Source of the DNA: Bradyrhizobium sp. 138
GTDB lineage: Bacteria > Pseudomonadota > Alphaproteobacteria > Rhizobiales > Xanthobacteraceae
Assembly (NCBI RefSeq): GCF_023074075.1
Contig: NZ_JADPKT010000016.1
Coordinates: 205,403-269,402 of the forward strand
Direction: 5' to 3'
DNA: 64,000 nucleotides
The notes below the pieces were generated by a model. The model worked only from the letters and a program-made list of their open reading frames with translations. It ran no database searches and had not been told where the DNA came from. Positions 32,402 to 40,826 of this stretch are shown piece by piece. The position numbers were made by a program, and so were the translations under genes. The first letter of the stretch is position 1. Every line of letters starts with the position of its first letter.

Positions 32402-33526
32402 ATGCCAGGCGTTCGTTGGGTGAGGATTGTCGGGGTGGCCTGCGCGGCGCTGTCGGCGCTGGTGCTGTCGGTCGCGCCGGCGGCTGCGACCTCGCGCATC
32501 AAGGACCTCGCCAACATCGAAGGCGTGCGGCAGAACCAGCTCATCGGCTACGGCCTCGTCGTCGGCCTCAACGGCACCGGCGACACCCTCAACAACATCC
32601 CCTTCACCAAGCAGTCGCTGCAGGCGATGCTCGAGCGTATGGGCGTCAACATCCGCGGCGCCACCATCCGCACCGGCAACGTCGCCGCCGTGATGGTCAC
32701 CGGCAATCTGCCCGCCTTCGCCACCCAGGGCACGCGCATGGACGTCACCGTCTCCGCGCTCGGCGATGCCAAGAACCTCCAGGGCGGCACGCTGCTCGTC
32801 ACCCCTCTGCTCGGTGCCGACGGCAATGTCTATGCGGTCGCGCAAGGCTCGCTCGCGATCTCCGGCTTCCAGGCCGAGGGCGAGGCGGCGAAAATCGTGC
32901 GCGGCGTTCCGACCGTGGGCCGCATCGCCAACGGTGCCATCATCGAGCGCGAGATCGAGTTCGCGCTCAACCGCCTGCCGAACGTGCGCCTGGCGCTGCG
33001 CAATGCCGACTTCACCACGGCCAAGCGCATCGCGGCCGCCGTCAACGACTATCTCGGCGTCAAGACCGCCGAGCCGATCGACCCCTCCACGGTGCAGCTG
33101 TCGATCCCGCCGGAGTTCAAGGGCAACGTCGTCGCCTTCCTCACCGAGATCGAGCAGCTCCAGGTCGATCCCGATCTCGCCGCCAAGATCGTCATCGACG
33201 AGCGCAGCGGCATCATCGTGATGGGCCGCGACGTCCGGGTCGCCACCGTCGCGGTGGCGCAGGGCAACCTCACCGTCACCATTTCCGAGAGCCCGCAGGT
33301 GAGCCAGCCCAATCCGCTGTCGCGCGGCCGCACCGTGGTCGCGCCGCGCAGCAGCGTCACCGTCACCGAGGACGGCAAGAAACTGGCGCTCGTCAAGGAC
33401 GGCGTCTCGCTCCAGCAGCTCGTCGACGGCCTCAACGGTCTCGGCATCGGCCCGCGCGACATGATCAGCATTCTCCAGGCGATCAAGGCCGCCGGCGCGA
33501 TCGAAGCCGACATCGAGGTGATGTGA
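32402..33526 (+). CDS. flgI: Flagellar P-ring protein FlgI
   Basis: Periplasmic P-ring subunit, 374 residues from ATG 32402 (AGAGG close upstream; an in-frame start at 32339 is less likely because the sigma-54 promoter and signal peptide favour 32402). The signal peptide ends near AAAT, followed by SRIKDLANIEGVRQNQLIGY, GTRMDVTVSALGDAKNLQGG and VVAPRSSVTVTEDGKKL. It overlaps the next gene by one base (TGATG). Confidence 0.96.
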   Translation: MPGVRWVRIVGVACAALSALVLSVAPAAATSRIKDLANIEGVRQNQLIGYGLVVGLNGTGDTLNNIPFTKQSLQAMLERMGVNIRGATIRTGNVAAVMVTGNLPAFATQGTRMDVTVSALGDAKNLQGGTLLVTPLLGADGNVYAVAQGSLAISGFQAEGEAAKIVRGVPTVGRIANGAIIEREIEFALNRLPNVRLALRNADFTTAKRIAAAVNDYLGVKTAEPIDPSTVQLSIPPEFKGNVVAFLTEIEQLQVDPDLAAKIVIDERSGIIVMGRDVRVATVAVAQGNLTVTISESPQVSQPNPLSRGRTVVAPRSSVTVTEDGKKLALVKDGVSLQQLVDGLNGLGIGPRDMISILQAIKAAGAIEADIEVM

Positions 33527-33894
33527 TGCAGACCGGCACGATCAACACCCCGCGCCTCGCCACCTCCTCGGCCTTCTCGGTGGAGAGCCGCAACGGCCGG
33601 CCGGACTTCGAGCTGGCAAGCGCCCTGCAAAAGGTCTCGCCGAAGCAGCAGGCCAGGGCACAGAAGACCGCCACCGACTTCGAGGCGATGTTCCTCAACA
33701 GCATGTTCGCGCAGATGACCTCGGGCCTGAAGGGCGAAGGCCCGTTCGGCGACACGCCCGGCACCGGCGTGTGGCGCTCGATGCTGACCGAGCAATATTC
33801 CAAGAACTTCGCCAAGGCCGGCGGCGTCGGCGTCGCCACCGACGTCTACCGCACCCTCATCCTGCAGCAGGCGAAAACGATCCGCACGGCATAA
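33526..33894 (+). CDS. flgJ: Rod-binding protein FlgJ (short, no muramidase domain)
   Basis: 122 residues: only the rod-capping domain (DFEAMFLNSMFAQMTSGLKG, then GTGVWRSMLTEQYSKNFAKA and GVATDVYRTLI). The C-terminal peptidoglycan hydrolase domain of enteric FlgJ is absent, as in most alphaproteobacteria, where a separate hydrolase is needed. Translationally coupled to flgI. Such proteins are also annotated as rod-binding protein. Confidence 0.88.
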   Translation: MQTGTINTPRLATSSAFSVESRNGRPDFELASALQKVSPKQQARAQKTATDFEAMFLNSMFAQMTSGLKGEGPFGDTPGTGVWRSMLTEQYSKNFAKAGGVGVATDVYRTLILQQAKTIRTA

Positions 33895-33905
33895 GGTCAA
33901 ACGAG

Positions 33906-34403
33906 ATGAACCAGTTCAACGCCTCACGTCGGCCGATGCAAGCCCAGCGTCCGAACGTTGCGCCGGGCAATGCCGAGGCGCGCAAGCTCGCCGAGGACCT
34001 GATGGATGCGATGAGCGCCCTGCTCGGACTGATCGAGCGCGAGACCGAGCTCGTTCGCGCCGGCAAGGTCCGCGAGGCCATGATGCTCGAGAGCAAGAAG
34101 CAGGAGCTGTCGCGAAATTACGTCGGCGCCGTCGGCCAGTTGAAGGCGAACCAGCCGCAACTGGCGAAATCCGCGCCGGAGCTGCTCTCGACGCTGCATC
34201 GCCACCACGACGCGTTCCGCGCGATGCTTCAGGTCAATCTCACCGTGCTCGCGACCGCGCACGCGGTCTCCGAAAGCGTCGTGCGCGGCGTCAATGCCGA
34301 GATCCAGAAGCGCAACGTGCCGAACACCTATACGGCCGCGGGCCGTCGCGCAGCTCCAGGCCCACGCCACATCACGCCGCTCGCGGTCAGCCGCTCGCTC
34401 TGA
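33906..34403 (+). CDS. flgN: FlgN-like export chaperone
   Basis: A 165-residue helical protein with the central FlgN-like block (DLMDAMSALLGLIERETELV and REAMMLESKKQELSRNYVGA) and a basic C-terminus. FlgN chaperones hook-associated proteins FlgK and FlgL before export. It starts 11 bases after flgJ and is the last gene of the flgI-flgJ-flgN unit. Sequence similarity in this family is weak, so context carries weight. Confidence 0.75.
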   Translation: MNQFNASRRPMQAQRPNVAPGNAEARKLAEDLMDAMSALLGLIERETELVRAGKVREAMMLESKKQELSRNYVGAVGQLKANQPQLAKSAPELLSTLHRHHDAFRAMLQVNLTVLATAHAVSESVVRGVNAEIQKRNVPNTYTAAGRRAAPGPRHITPLAVSRSL

Positions 34404-34436
34404 GCGCACCCAGAAACTAGAGACGATTTTACGAAA

Positions 34437-34466
34437 AACCGCGCGACGATGTCGTCGCGCGGTTAG
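34437..34466 (+). terminator. Hairpin after flgN
   Basis: Near-perfect palindrome with 13-bp arms AACCGCGCGACGA / TCGTCGCGCGGTT around TG. It is preceded by an A-rich stretch, so it may end transcription on both strands. Confidence 0.65.
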
Positions 34467-34562
34467 GCACGTTTCCTTACCGGGTCTTCAGTCCTGGTGT
34501 TCCATGCTTGCGCAATTAGAGGGGTTGGGATTTGACTCACATGAGGCAACCAGGAGGCTGCC

Positions 34563-34922
34563 ATGAGTACAGATTTCAGCATCAGGCCGGTGGGGATCCC
34601 GGCCCCCGTGCAGATCGTAGCGACGTCCAACGTGGCGGCGAACGAGGCCGTGCAAACTGATCTTCCGGTGAGCCAGACGGTCGCCGCGGCGGATACGAGC
34701 GCGCCCGTGCGCAATGATCTGCCGAACCGCGAGAACGTCTCGCGCCAGGTCGTGTTCGACCAGGCCGCCGCGTCCTTCGTCTTCCAGGTCGTCAATGACA
34801 GGACCGACGCAGTGGTCAACCAGTTCCCCGACGAAGCGATGCTGCGCCGGCGGGCCTATTTCCATGCACTGGACATGAAGGCCGAGCCCTCGCGTCCGCT
34901 CAACACGGACGTCAGCGCCTGA
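34563..34922 (+). CDS. FlaG-like protein
   Basis: 119 residues from ATG 34563 with AGGAGG 5 bases upstream. The first half is low-complexity; the second half matches the FlaG pattern (FVFQVVNDRTDAVVNQFPDE, compare the FlaG VVxDxxTGEVIRQIPxEE). FlaG influences filament length in some bacteria. It sits between flgN and flaF. Homology is modest. Confidence 0.6.
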   Translation: MSTDFSIRPVGIPAPVQIVATSNVAANEAVQTDLPVSQTVAAADTSAPVRNDLPNRENVSRQVVFDQAAASFVFQVVNDRTDAVVNQFPDEAMLRRRAYFHALDMKAEPSRPLNTDVSA

Positions 34923-35040
34923 CGATCACGCGATCGATGACCATGCTCTGCGTCTGACCGGCACCGGTCAGCGCAAGAGTCTCATTTCCGAAAGACGACA
35001 GGTCCAAGATGCTCGTGATGTCCACCATCACGCGTGCCCG

Positions 35041-35409
35041 TCACGGCCGTCCGGACAGACCAGCGGCGATGTTGCGGTTGATCTCGATCAGCGGACGGAA
35101 GTGATCGAACTGCGGGCTCATCTGCAGCGCGGCGGTCTGGCTCAGCACGAACACGCTGATGTTGGCGATCTTCTGCCGCACGTCGATCGGCTGCGGATTG
35201 TTGTCGCGCATCGCCTCGCTCAGGAAGATGGTCCAGAGCTTGCGGTTGAACATCAGGGCCTGCATGGTCTGCTCGCTGAGCGGATCGGCGGCGTTCACGG
35301 CGTCCTGGAGCTTGTTGGCGGCCTTCAGCAGGGTCTGCGCCTCGATGTCGCGAGGAGATGCGGTGGTGGTTGCAACACGCGCATAAGCCGAGGCAGCGGA
35401 ATTCGACAT
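35041..35409 (-). CDS. flaF: Flagellin synthesis regulator FlaF
   Basis: 122 residues from ATG 35409. Motifs SAYARVATTTASPRDIEAQT, FNRKLWTIFLSEAMRDNNPQ and the C-terminal HFRPLIEINRNIAAGL match FlaF, which promotes flagellin translation in opposition to FlbT in Caulobacter. A TTAA-GATTTGC-TTAC (one-mismatch CtrA-type) box lies 75 bases upstream. It is adjacent to the flagellin array, with flbT at the other end. Confidence 0.92.
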   Translation of the reverse strand: MSNSAASAYARVATTTASPRDIEAQTLLKAANKLQDAVNAADPLSEQTMQALMFNRKLWTIFLSEAMRDNNPQPIDVRQKIANISVFVLSQTAALQMSPQFDHFRPLIEINRNIAAGLSGRP

Positions 35410-35483
35410 CAATCACACCCTGGAGGTTACCTAGCGCGTTGTAAGCGCTTAAGGATTTCTTTCCCAACCCTAGGCAGCACCGC

Positions 35484-35498
35484 TTAAGATTTGCTTAC
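35484..35498. promoter_or_regulatory. CtrA-type box (one mismatch) upstream of flaF
   Basis: TTAA-GATTTGC-TTAC is one change from TTAA-N7-TTAA and lies 75 bases upstream of the flaF ATG. Confidence 0.4.
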
Positions 35499-35648
35499 GT
35501 GTCTGCTTGGAAGCACTCCGGATAATTACGGGCCCGCGGAGCTCTTCGTCGGCACAACGCTAGATCCACGCACGCACGTTGTAAATTCGCTTCGCGTGAT
35601 GCGTGCTGATCTCAGCTAATCTAGTCTTAGCGATCTCCCTCAACAGAA

Positions 35649-35670
35649 CGGCGGAGCGTGAGCCCCGCCG
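35649..35670 (-). terminator. Hairpin after flagellin 1
   Basis: CGGCGG / CCGCCG stem with inner GAGC pairing, 33 bases beyond the flagellin stop. No clear T-run follows, so termination would be weaker than for the other two flagellins. Confidence 0.5.
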
Positions 35671-35703
35671 CGAAATCTCGAATGATGCGCCTGGCTCTCG
35701 AAA

Positions 35704-37998
35704 TTAGCGGAGCAGCTGCAGCACGCTCTGCTGCGACTGGTTCGCCAGCGACAGCGCGGAGACCGCGATCGACTGGCGGGTCGACAGCGCCTGGCTGTTG
35801 GCCGCTTCCTCGTTGGTGTCGGCGAGCGTCAGGTTGGACGAGCCGGTCTGCAGCACGTTGATCAGGTTCTTGGAGAAGTCCTGACGCACCTGCACGATCG
35901 AGAGGTTCGAACCGAGCGTGGAGCCTTCCGAACGCAGCGTGCTCGAGGCGGCATTCAGGCTGGCCAGCACCTTGTTGGTGGCGCCGTTGTCGATGAAGTC
36001 GACGCCGTTGACGAGATTGCTGAGACCGAGGCCGGCGGCGTTGAACACCACGCCGTTGATGCCGAGCGTCGAGCTGCCGGTCTCGTTGAAGACGAGCTTC
36101 AGCGTGTCGCCGTTGAGCAGGTTGACGCCGTTGAAGGAGGAGTCCTGCGACGTCGTGTCGATCTGGGCCAGGATGTTGTTGAACTGGTTGACCAGGTTCG
36201 ATCGCGCCGTCTGCGCGACCGGATCCTGCACCGGCGGCTGCGCGGTGGTGAAGGCCAGCACACCGGTGATCGTGCCGCCGACCGCGCCGCCGGCGATCGA
36301 CGAACCGAGCGTCGAGGAGGCGTATTCGTTGACGGTCGTCACCGTGAGCACGCCGTTGGCGTCGATCGTCGCGGTCAGGTGATTGGCCTGAAGCTGTGCG
36401 TTGAGCTGGTCCAGCGTCTTGACGGTGCCGTTGGTGCCGTCGCCGAAGGTGACGTTGACCGGGGTGCCGCCGTTGAAGGAGGTGAAGGTCAGCGTCTTGC
36501 CGCTGACGCCGCCGACGCCGGAGGTGCGCGCCGCGGTGAAGGCGGTCGCCGTTCCCGTGTTGCCGCTGAGACCGAACGCGCTGAGTGCGTTGCCCGTGCC
36601 GGTGATCGACAGGTCGGCATTGATGCCGGTGGAGAGCGCAAGCTGGCCGCTGCTGTTGACCGACGACGGGATCTGGCCCGCGGTGGTCGACAACGTCGCC
36701 GCGCCGTTGAAGATGCTCGCGGTCTTGACGCCGGTGGCAAGGTCGATCGAGTTGAGCAGGTCGGTCAGCGTCGCGCTCTGGATATAGACCGTCGAGTTGC
36801 CGTTGCCGTCGGTGACGACGTTGCCGCTGACGCCATAGCCGGTGGCCACGCTCGCCGCCGATTGCGGCGTCTGCGCGTTCTTGAACGTGATGGTGTGACC
36901 GTCGATGTTCAACGTCGAGCCGTCCTGAACGAGAGAGCCGAGCGAACCCGCGGTGGTCGAGCGGTTCGCGGTCACGCTCGCATTGCCGGCGCCGGTCGCC
37001 GCGGTCAGTCCGAGCTTATTGAGGAAGTCGGCCTTGCCCGTCACGCTCAGATCGGCGCCGGTCGAGCTCTTCAGCGTGACCTGGCCGCCGCCCGAGATCG
37101 ACGATGCCACTTGAAGCGTACCGACGGGACCGGCCGAACCGCTGACCGCGATCGTCGCCGCGCTCGCGCTGATCGTGGCGGTCTTGACGCCGCTGGCGAG
37201 ATCGATCGCGGTGAGGACGTCGTTGATGGTCGCGAGCGGCGCAGCCGCCGTTCCCTCGTAGACGATCGAATTGCCGTTGCCGTCGGTGGCGATGTGGCCG
37301 CTGGCGTCGAGGCCCCAGCCGGTCGGCTGCGTGCTCGGAGCGGCGCCGGTGCGGAATGTGATGGTCTTGCCGTTCACGGTCAGCGTGTCGCCGTCGGCGG
37401 GCGCGGCCCCGAACGTGGTGGACGTGGTGGTGCCAACCAATGTCGCGGTGCCGCTGAGCACGGTGGTGCCGTCGGCCGCGGTCGCGGCGAACCCGGTTAC
37501 CGTGCCGGCACTCGAGCCGAGCGACGCGCCGAGCGCGGCAGTCCCGGTGACGGGGGTCGTGCCCCCGGCAGCGCCGGTATAGAGCACGTTGCTCTTAGCG
37601 GTTGCGCTCGCATAGGAGGTCGTGCCGCGAAGGTCGGCGGGCGTCGCGCCGGGAATCGTGGTGGAGACGTTCGACTTGGTGGAATAGCCGACCGTGGTCT
37701 GCAGCGCCTGGTTGGCGATCGATTTCGCGCTGTCGATCAGCTTCTGCAGCGAGGTGATGCCGGTGTTGGCGGCCTGGAGCACCTGCACACCGTTGTTGAT
37801 GCCGTCGAGCAGGTTACTGATGTCGCTCGCCCGGTTGTCCAATCCCTGCGCCGTGAAGAAGTTGGTGGGATTGTCGAGCGCTGTATTGACCTTCTTGCCG
37901 GTCGACAGCCGCTCCTGCGTCGTGGCCAGCAAGTCGGCCGTCGACTGCAGCGACAACAGGTTCTGGCGAACGGACGCCGAGAGAACGATGTTGGACAT
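35704..37998 (-). CDS. fliC: Giant flagellin 1
   Basis: Filament subunit of 764 residues, far larger than the 300-500 residues of most flagellins but in the range of the thick subpolar flagellins of Bradyrhizobium. The conserved N-terminal D0/D1 helices (SASVRQNLLSLQSTADLLAT, LSTGKKVNTALDNP) and C-terminal helices (TRQSIAVSALSLANQSQQSV) flank a Ser/Thr/Gly-rich outer region with two Flagellin_IN-like repeats (LTVNGKTITFRTG and LNIDGHTITFKNA). A perfect CtrA-type box lies 95 bases upstream. It is the most divergent of the three tandem copies. Confidence 0.95.
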   Translation of the reverse strand: MSNIVLSASVRQNLLSLQSTADLLATTQERLSTGKKVNTALDNPTNFFTAQGLDNRASDISNLLDGINNGVQVLQAANTGITSLQKLIDSAKSIANQALQTTVGYSTKSNVSTTIPGATPADLRGTTSYASATAKSNVLYTGAAGGTTPVTGTAALGASLGSSAGTVTGFAATAADGTTVLSGTATLVGTTTSTTFGAAPADGDTLTVNGKTITFRTGAAPSTQPTGWGLDASGHIATDGNGNSIVYEGTAAAPLATINDVLTAIDLASGVKTATISASAATIAVSGSAGPVGTLQVASSISGGGQVTLKSSTGADLSVTGKADFLNKLGLTAATGAGNASVTANRSTTAGSLGSLVQDGSTLNIDGHTITFKNAQTPQSAASVATGYGVSGNVVTDGNGNSTVYIQSATLTDLLNSIDLATGVKTASIFNGAATLSTTAGQIPSSVNSSGQLALSTGINADLSITGTGNALSAFGLSGNTGTATAFTAARTSGVGGVSGKTLTFTSFNGGTPVNVTFGDGTNGTVKTLDQLNAQLQANHLTATIDANGVLTVTTVNEYASSTLGSSIAGGAVGGTITGVLAFTTAQPPVQDPVAQTARSNLVNQFNNILAQIDTTSQDSSFNGVNLLNGDTLKLVFNETGSSTLGINGVVFNAAGLGLSNLVNGVDFIDNGATNKVLASLNAASSTLRSEGSTLGSNLSIVQVRQDFSKNLINVLQTGSSNLTLADTNEEAANSQALSTRQSIAVSALSLANQSQQSVLQLLR

Positions 37999-38048
37999 TG
38001 GCGAGTCTTCCTCTTGAACCGGATACGAATCGGCCGCGCGGTCTGGAA

Positions 38049-38064
38049 AGCGGGCTTTTGTCCA
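38049..38064 (-). promoter_or_regulatory. Weak sigma-54-like element upstream of flagellin 1
   Basis: On the minus strand TGGACA-N5-CCGCT retains GG and GC at the right interval but is otherwise degenerate. It lies 51 bases upstream of the start. Tentative. Confidence 0.25.
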
Positions 38065-38092
38065 GTTTTAGGAGGTGTCCTTTAAAGTATGG

Positions 38093-38107
38093 TTAACGCC
38101 GGTTTAA
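38093..38107. promoter_or_regulatory. CtrA-type box upstream of flagellin 1
   Basis: TTAA-CGCCGGT-TTAA, a perfect TTAA-N7-TTAA. It is 95 bases upstream of the flagellin 1 ATG and follows the terminator of flagellin 2. Confidence 0.7.
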
Positions 38108-38153
38108 GCGACAGGGTTAATGGCGGATGAACGCCCCTGCCCGCCCAAGGCGC

Positions 38154-38188
38154 AAAAAAGAGCGGCGGGGCAAAAGGCCCCGCCGCTC
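38154..38188 (-). terminator. Terminator of flagellin 2
   Basis: Minus-strand stem GAGCGGCGGGGC / GCCCCGCCGCTC with a short loop followed by TTTTTT. Strong intrinsic terminator, 29 bases past the gene end. Confidence 0.85.
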
Positions 38189-38216
38189 GATTTTATTGAG
38201 TGAGTTCAGCTACTTA

Positions 38217-40496
38217 TTATCGGAGCAGCTGGAGCACGCTCTGCTGCGAGGTGTTGGCCAGAGACAGCGCGGAGACCGCGATCGACTGGCGGGTCGACAG
38301 CGCCTGGCTGTTGGCCGCCTCGACGTTGGTGTCGGCCAGCGTCAGGTTGGACGAGCCGGTCTGCAGCACGTTGATCAGGTTCTTGTTGAAGTCCTGACGG
38401 ATCTGCACCACCGAGAGGTTCGAACCGAGGCTGGAGGCTTCCGAGCGCAGCGTGCTCGAGGCGGCGTTCAGATTGGTCAGCACCCTGTTGGCGGCGGCGT
38501 TGTCGATGAAGTCGACGCCGATGGTGAGCGCGGCGAGGCCGAGACCCCTGGAGTTGTAGGTCACGCCGGTGATGTTCAGGCTCGACTTGCCGGTCTCGTC
38601 GAACACCAGCTTGAGCTGGTCGCCGTTCAACAGGTTGACACCGTTGAACGAGGAGTCCTGCGAGGTCGTGTCGATCTGGTTCAGGATGTTGTTGTACTGA
38701 GACACCAGGTTGGCACGGGCGGTCTGGGCAACGCCGTCCTGGACGGGATTGGAAGCCGTCGAGAACGTCAGCGCCGAAGTCAGCGTGCCGCCGATTGCAC
38801 CGCCTGCCGCCGTCGAGCCCAGCGTCGAAGATGCGTAGTCGTTGGACGCGGTAATTGTCAGCAGGCCGTTAGCGTCGATCGTTGCCGACAGGTTGTTGGC
38901 CTGGAGCTTGGTGTTGAGCTGATCGAGCGTCTTGACCGTGCCGTTGGTGCCGTCGCCGAAGGTGACGTTGACCGCCGTGCCGCCGTTGAAGGAGGAGAAG
39001 GTCAAGGTCTTGCCGGCAATGCCGCCGATGCCGGAGGTGCGGGCCGCAGTGAAGGCGGTCGCGTTGCCGGTGTTGCCGGCGAGGCCAAACACGTTCAGCG
39101 CGTTGCCGGTGCCGGTGATCGACAGATCGGCATTGATGCCGGTCGAGATCTTGAGTTGACCGGACGTGTTGATCGTCGAGTTCGACTGGCCGGTGGCGGT
39201 CGCCAGCGTCGCGGTGCCGTTGGCGTTGACCGTTGCGGTCTGCACGCCGGTGGCAAGGTCGATCGCCTTCAGCACGTCGTTGACCGTGCCGCCCTGCAGA
39301 TAGACCGTCGAGTTGCCGTTGCCGTCGGTGAGAACGTTGCCGCTGGAACCATACCCGCTCGGAACGCTCGGAGCACCGGTCGAACCCGGGATCGGCGCGT
39401 TCTTGAAGGTGATGACGTGACCGTCGACGTTCAGCGTCGAACCGTCGGTGATCGTCGCACCGAGCGAGGCCGCGCTTGTGGTGCGGTTGACGTTCACGGT
39501 GGCATTGCCCGCACCGGTGGACGTGGTCAGGCCGAGAGACTTGAGCAGGTCGGCCTTGCCGGTGACGCTCAGATCCGCACCCGTCGAGCTCTTCAGCGTG
39601 ACGGCGCCCGCACCAACGCTCGAAGCGGTCTGGTTGACGCTGGTGGCGATCGTCGCAGCACCCGCGGTGATGGATGCCGTCTTGACGCCGCTGGCCAGAT
39701 CGATTGCGGTCAACAGATCGCTGACGGTCGCAGCCGGGGTGCCCGCGGTGCCGAGATAGACCGTGGTGTTGCCGTTGCCGTCGGTGACGAGATTGCTGCT
39801 GACGCCCGAACCAGCCGGAACCGCGCTCGACGCCGGAGCCGAGCCCGAGCGGAAGGTGATGGTCTTGCCGTTCACGGTCAGCGTGTCGCCGTCGGCCGGC
39901 TGGGCGTTGCCGGCCAGGCCGGTTGCGGTCGTGCCGTTGGTGGCGATCAGGGTGATGGCGCCGGTCAGGGCGGCGGTGCCGTCGCCGGCAGTTCCCGCAG
40001 TACCCGTGAACGAGCCGATGGTGGCGCCGAGCGTCGTGGTGCCGTTCGCCGCCGTAGTACCGCCGGCCGTGCCGTTATACAGCACGTTGCTGCTCGCGGT
40101 CGCACTGGCAAACGAAGTCGTGCCGCGCAGGTCGGCTGCGGTCGCACCGGCGATCGTGGTCGAGACGTTGGACTTGGTGGAGTAACCGACCGTGGTCTGC
40201 AGCGCCTGGTTGGCGATCGACTTGGCGCTGTCGATCAGCTTCTGCAGCGAGGTCAGGCCGGTGTTGGCAGCCTGCAGCACCTGCACGCCGTTGGCGATGC
40301 TGTCGAGCAGGTTGTTGATGTCGCTGGCGCGGTTGTCGAGCGACTGGGCCGTGAAGAAGTTGGTGGGGTTGTCGAGAGCCGAGTTGACGCTCTTGCCGGT
40401 CGACAGACGGTTCTGTGTGGTGGCGAGAAGATCGGCGGTGGACTGGAGAGAGAGCAGGTTCTGACGAACCGATGCGGAGAGAACAATACCTGACAT
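38217..40496 (-). CDS. fliC: Giant flagellin 2
   Basis: 759 residues, the same length as flagellin 3 and nearly identical to it over both terminal helices and most of the outer region. D0/D1 helices and Flagellin_IN-like repeats are as in flagellin 1 (LTVNGKTITFRSG and LNVDGHVITFKNA). It has its own upstream region and terminator, so it may be a separate transcript. A TTAACCAT half-site is at 40696, about 200 bases upstream. Confidence 0.95.
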   Translation of the reverse strand: MSGIVLSASVRQNLLSLQSTADLLATTQNRLSTGKSVNSALDNPTNFFTAQSLDNRASDINNLLDSIANGVQVLQAANTGLTSLQKLIDSAKSIANQALQTTVGYSTKSNVSTTIAGATAADLRGTTSFASATASSNVLYNGTAGGTTAANGTTTLGATIGSFTGTAGTAGDGTAALTGAITLIATNGTTATGLAGNAQPADGDTLTVNGKTITFRSGSAPASSAVPAGSGVSSNLVTDGNGNTTVYLGTAGTPAATVSDLLTAIDLASGVKTASITAGAATIATSVNQTASSVGAGAVTLKSSTGADLSVTGKADLLKSLGLTTSTGAGNATVNVNRTTSAASLGATITDGSTLNVDGHVITFKNAPIPGSTGAPSVPSGYGSSGNVLTDGNGNSTVYLQGGTVNDVLKAIDLATGVQTATVNANGTATLATATGQSNSTINTSGQLKISTGINADLSITGTGNALNVFGLAGNTGNATAFTAARTSGIGGIAGKTLTFSSFNGGTAVNVTFGDGTNGTVKTLDQLNTKLQANNLSATIDANGLLTITASNDYASSTLGSTAAGGAIGGTLTSALTFSTASNPVQDGVAQTARANLVSQYNNILNQIDTTSQDSSFNGVNLLNGDQLKLVFDETGKSSLNITGVTYNSRGLGLAALTIGVDFIDNAAANRVLTNLNAASSTLRSEASSLGSNLSVVQIRQDFNKNLINVLQTGSSNLTLADTNVEAANSQALSTRQSIAVSALSLANTSQQSVLQLLR

Positions 40497-40762
40497 GACT
40501 CATACCCTTCTGGCTTACGCGTCTTCGTTCGATCGCTTCGGATCGAGTGACGGGGCCAGCGTGCCGCGACATGGCTAACAAAGGGTGAAACGAACATCGC
40601 CTGCATAAGCGCCGGTTCACCATAAGCGCGGGCAAGGCGCCGATGGGATCGGCAATCGGCCTGAAATCATTGGTATTTCTTCGCGCTTACGCTCCATTAA
40701 CCATAACCGCTGGTTACTTTTTAGAGCGTCGCCTGCCCTCTCGAAAATCTCGAGCAGTAAGC

Positions 40763-40796
40763 AAAAAAGAAAGCGGCGGAGCCGAAGCCCCGCCGC
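40763..40796 (-). terminator. Terminator of flagellin 3 (UUCG loop)
   Basis: Minus-strand stem GCGGCGGGGC-TTCG-GCTCCGCCGC (10 bp with one G-U pair, stable UUCG tetraloop) followed by TTTCTTTTTT. Located 31 bases past the stop. Confidence 0.85.
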
Positions 40797-40826
40797 CGGA
40801 TCTTGCTTTACGATGTCGTCTGCTTG

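Noticed and set aside
40627..40642. Sigma-54-like CGGCGC-N5-CCGCG upstream of flagellin 2
   Set aside because: Too degenerate and 130 bases from the start.
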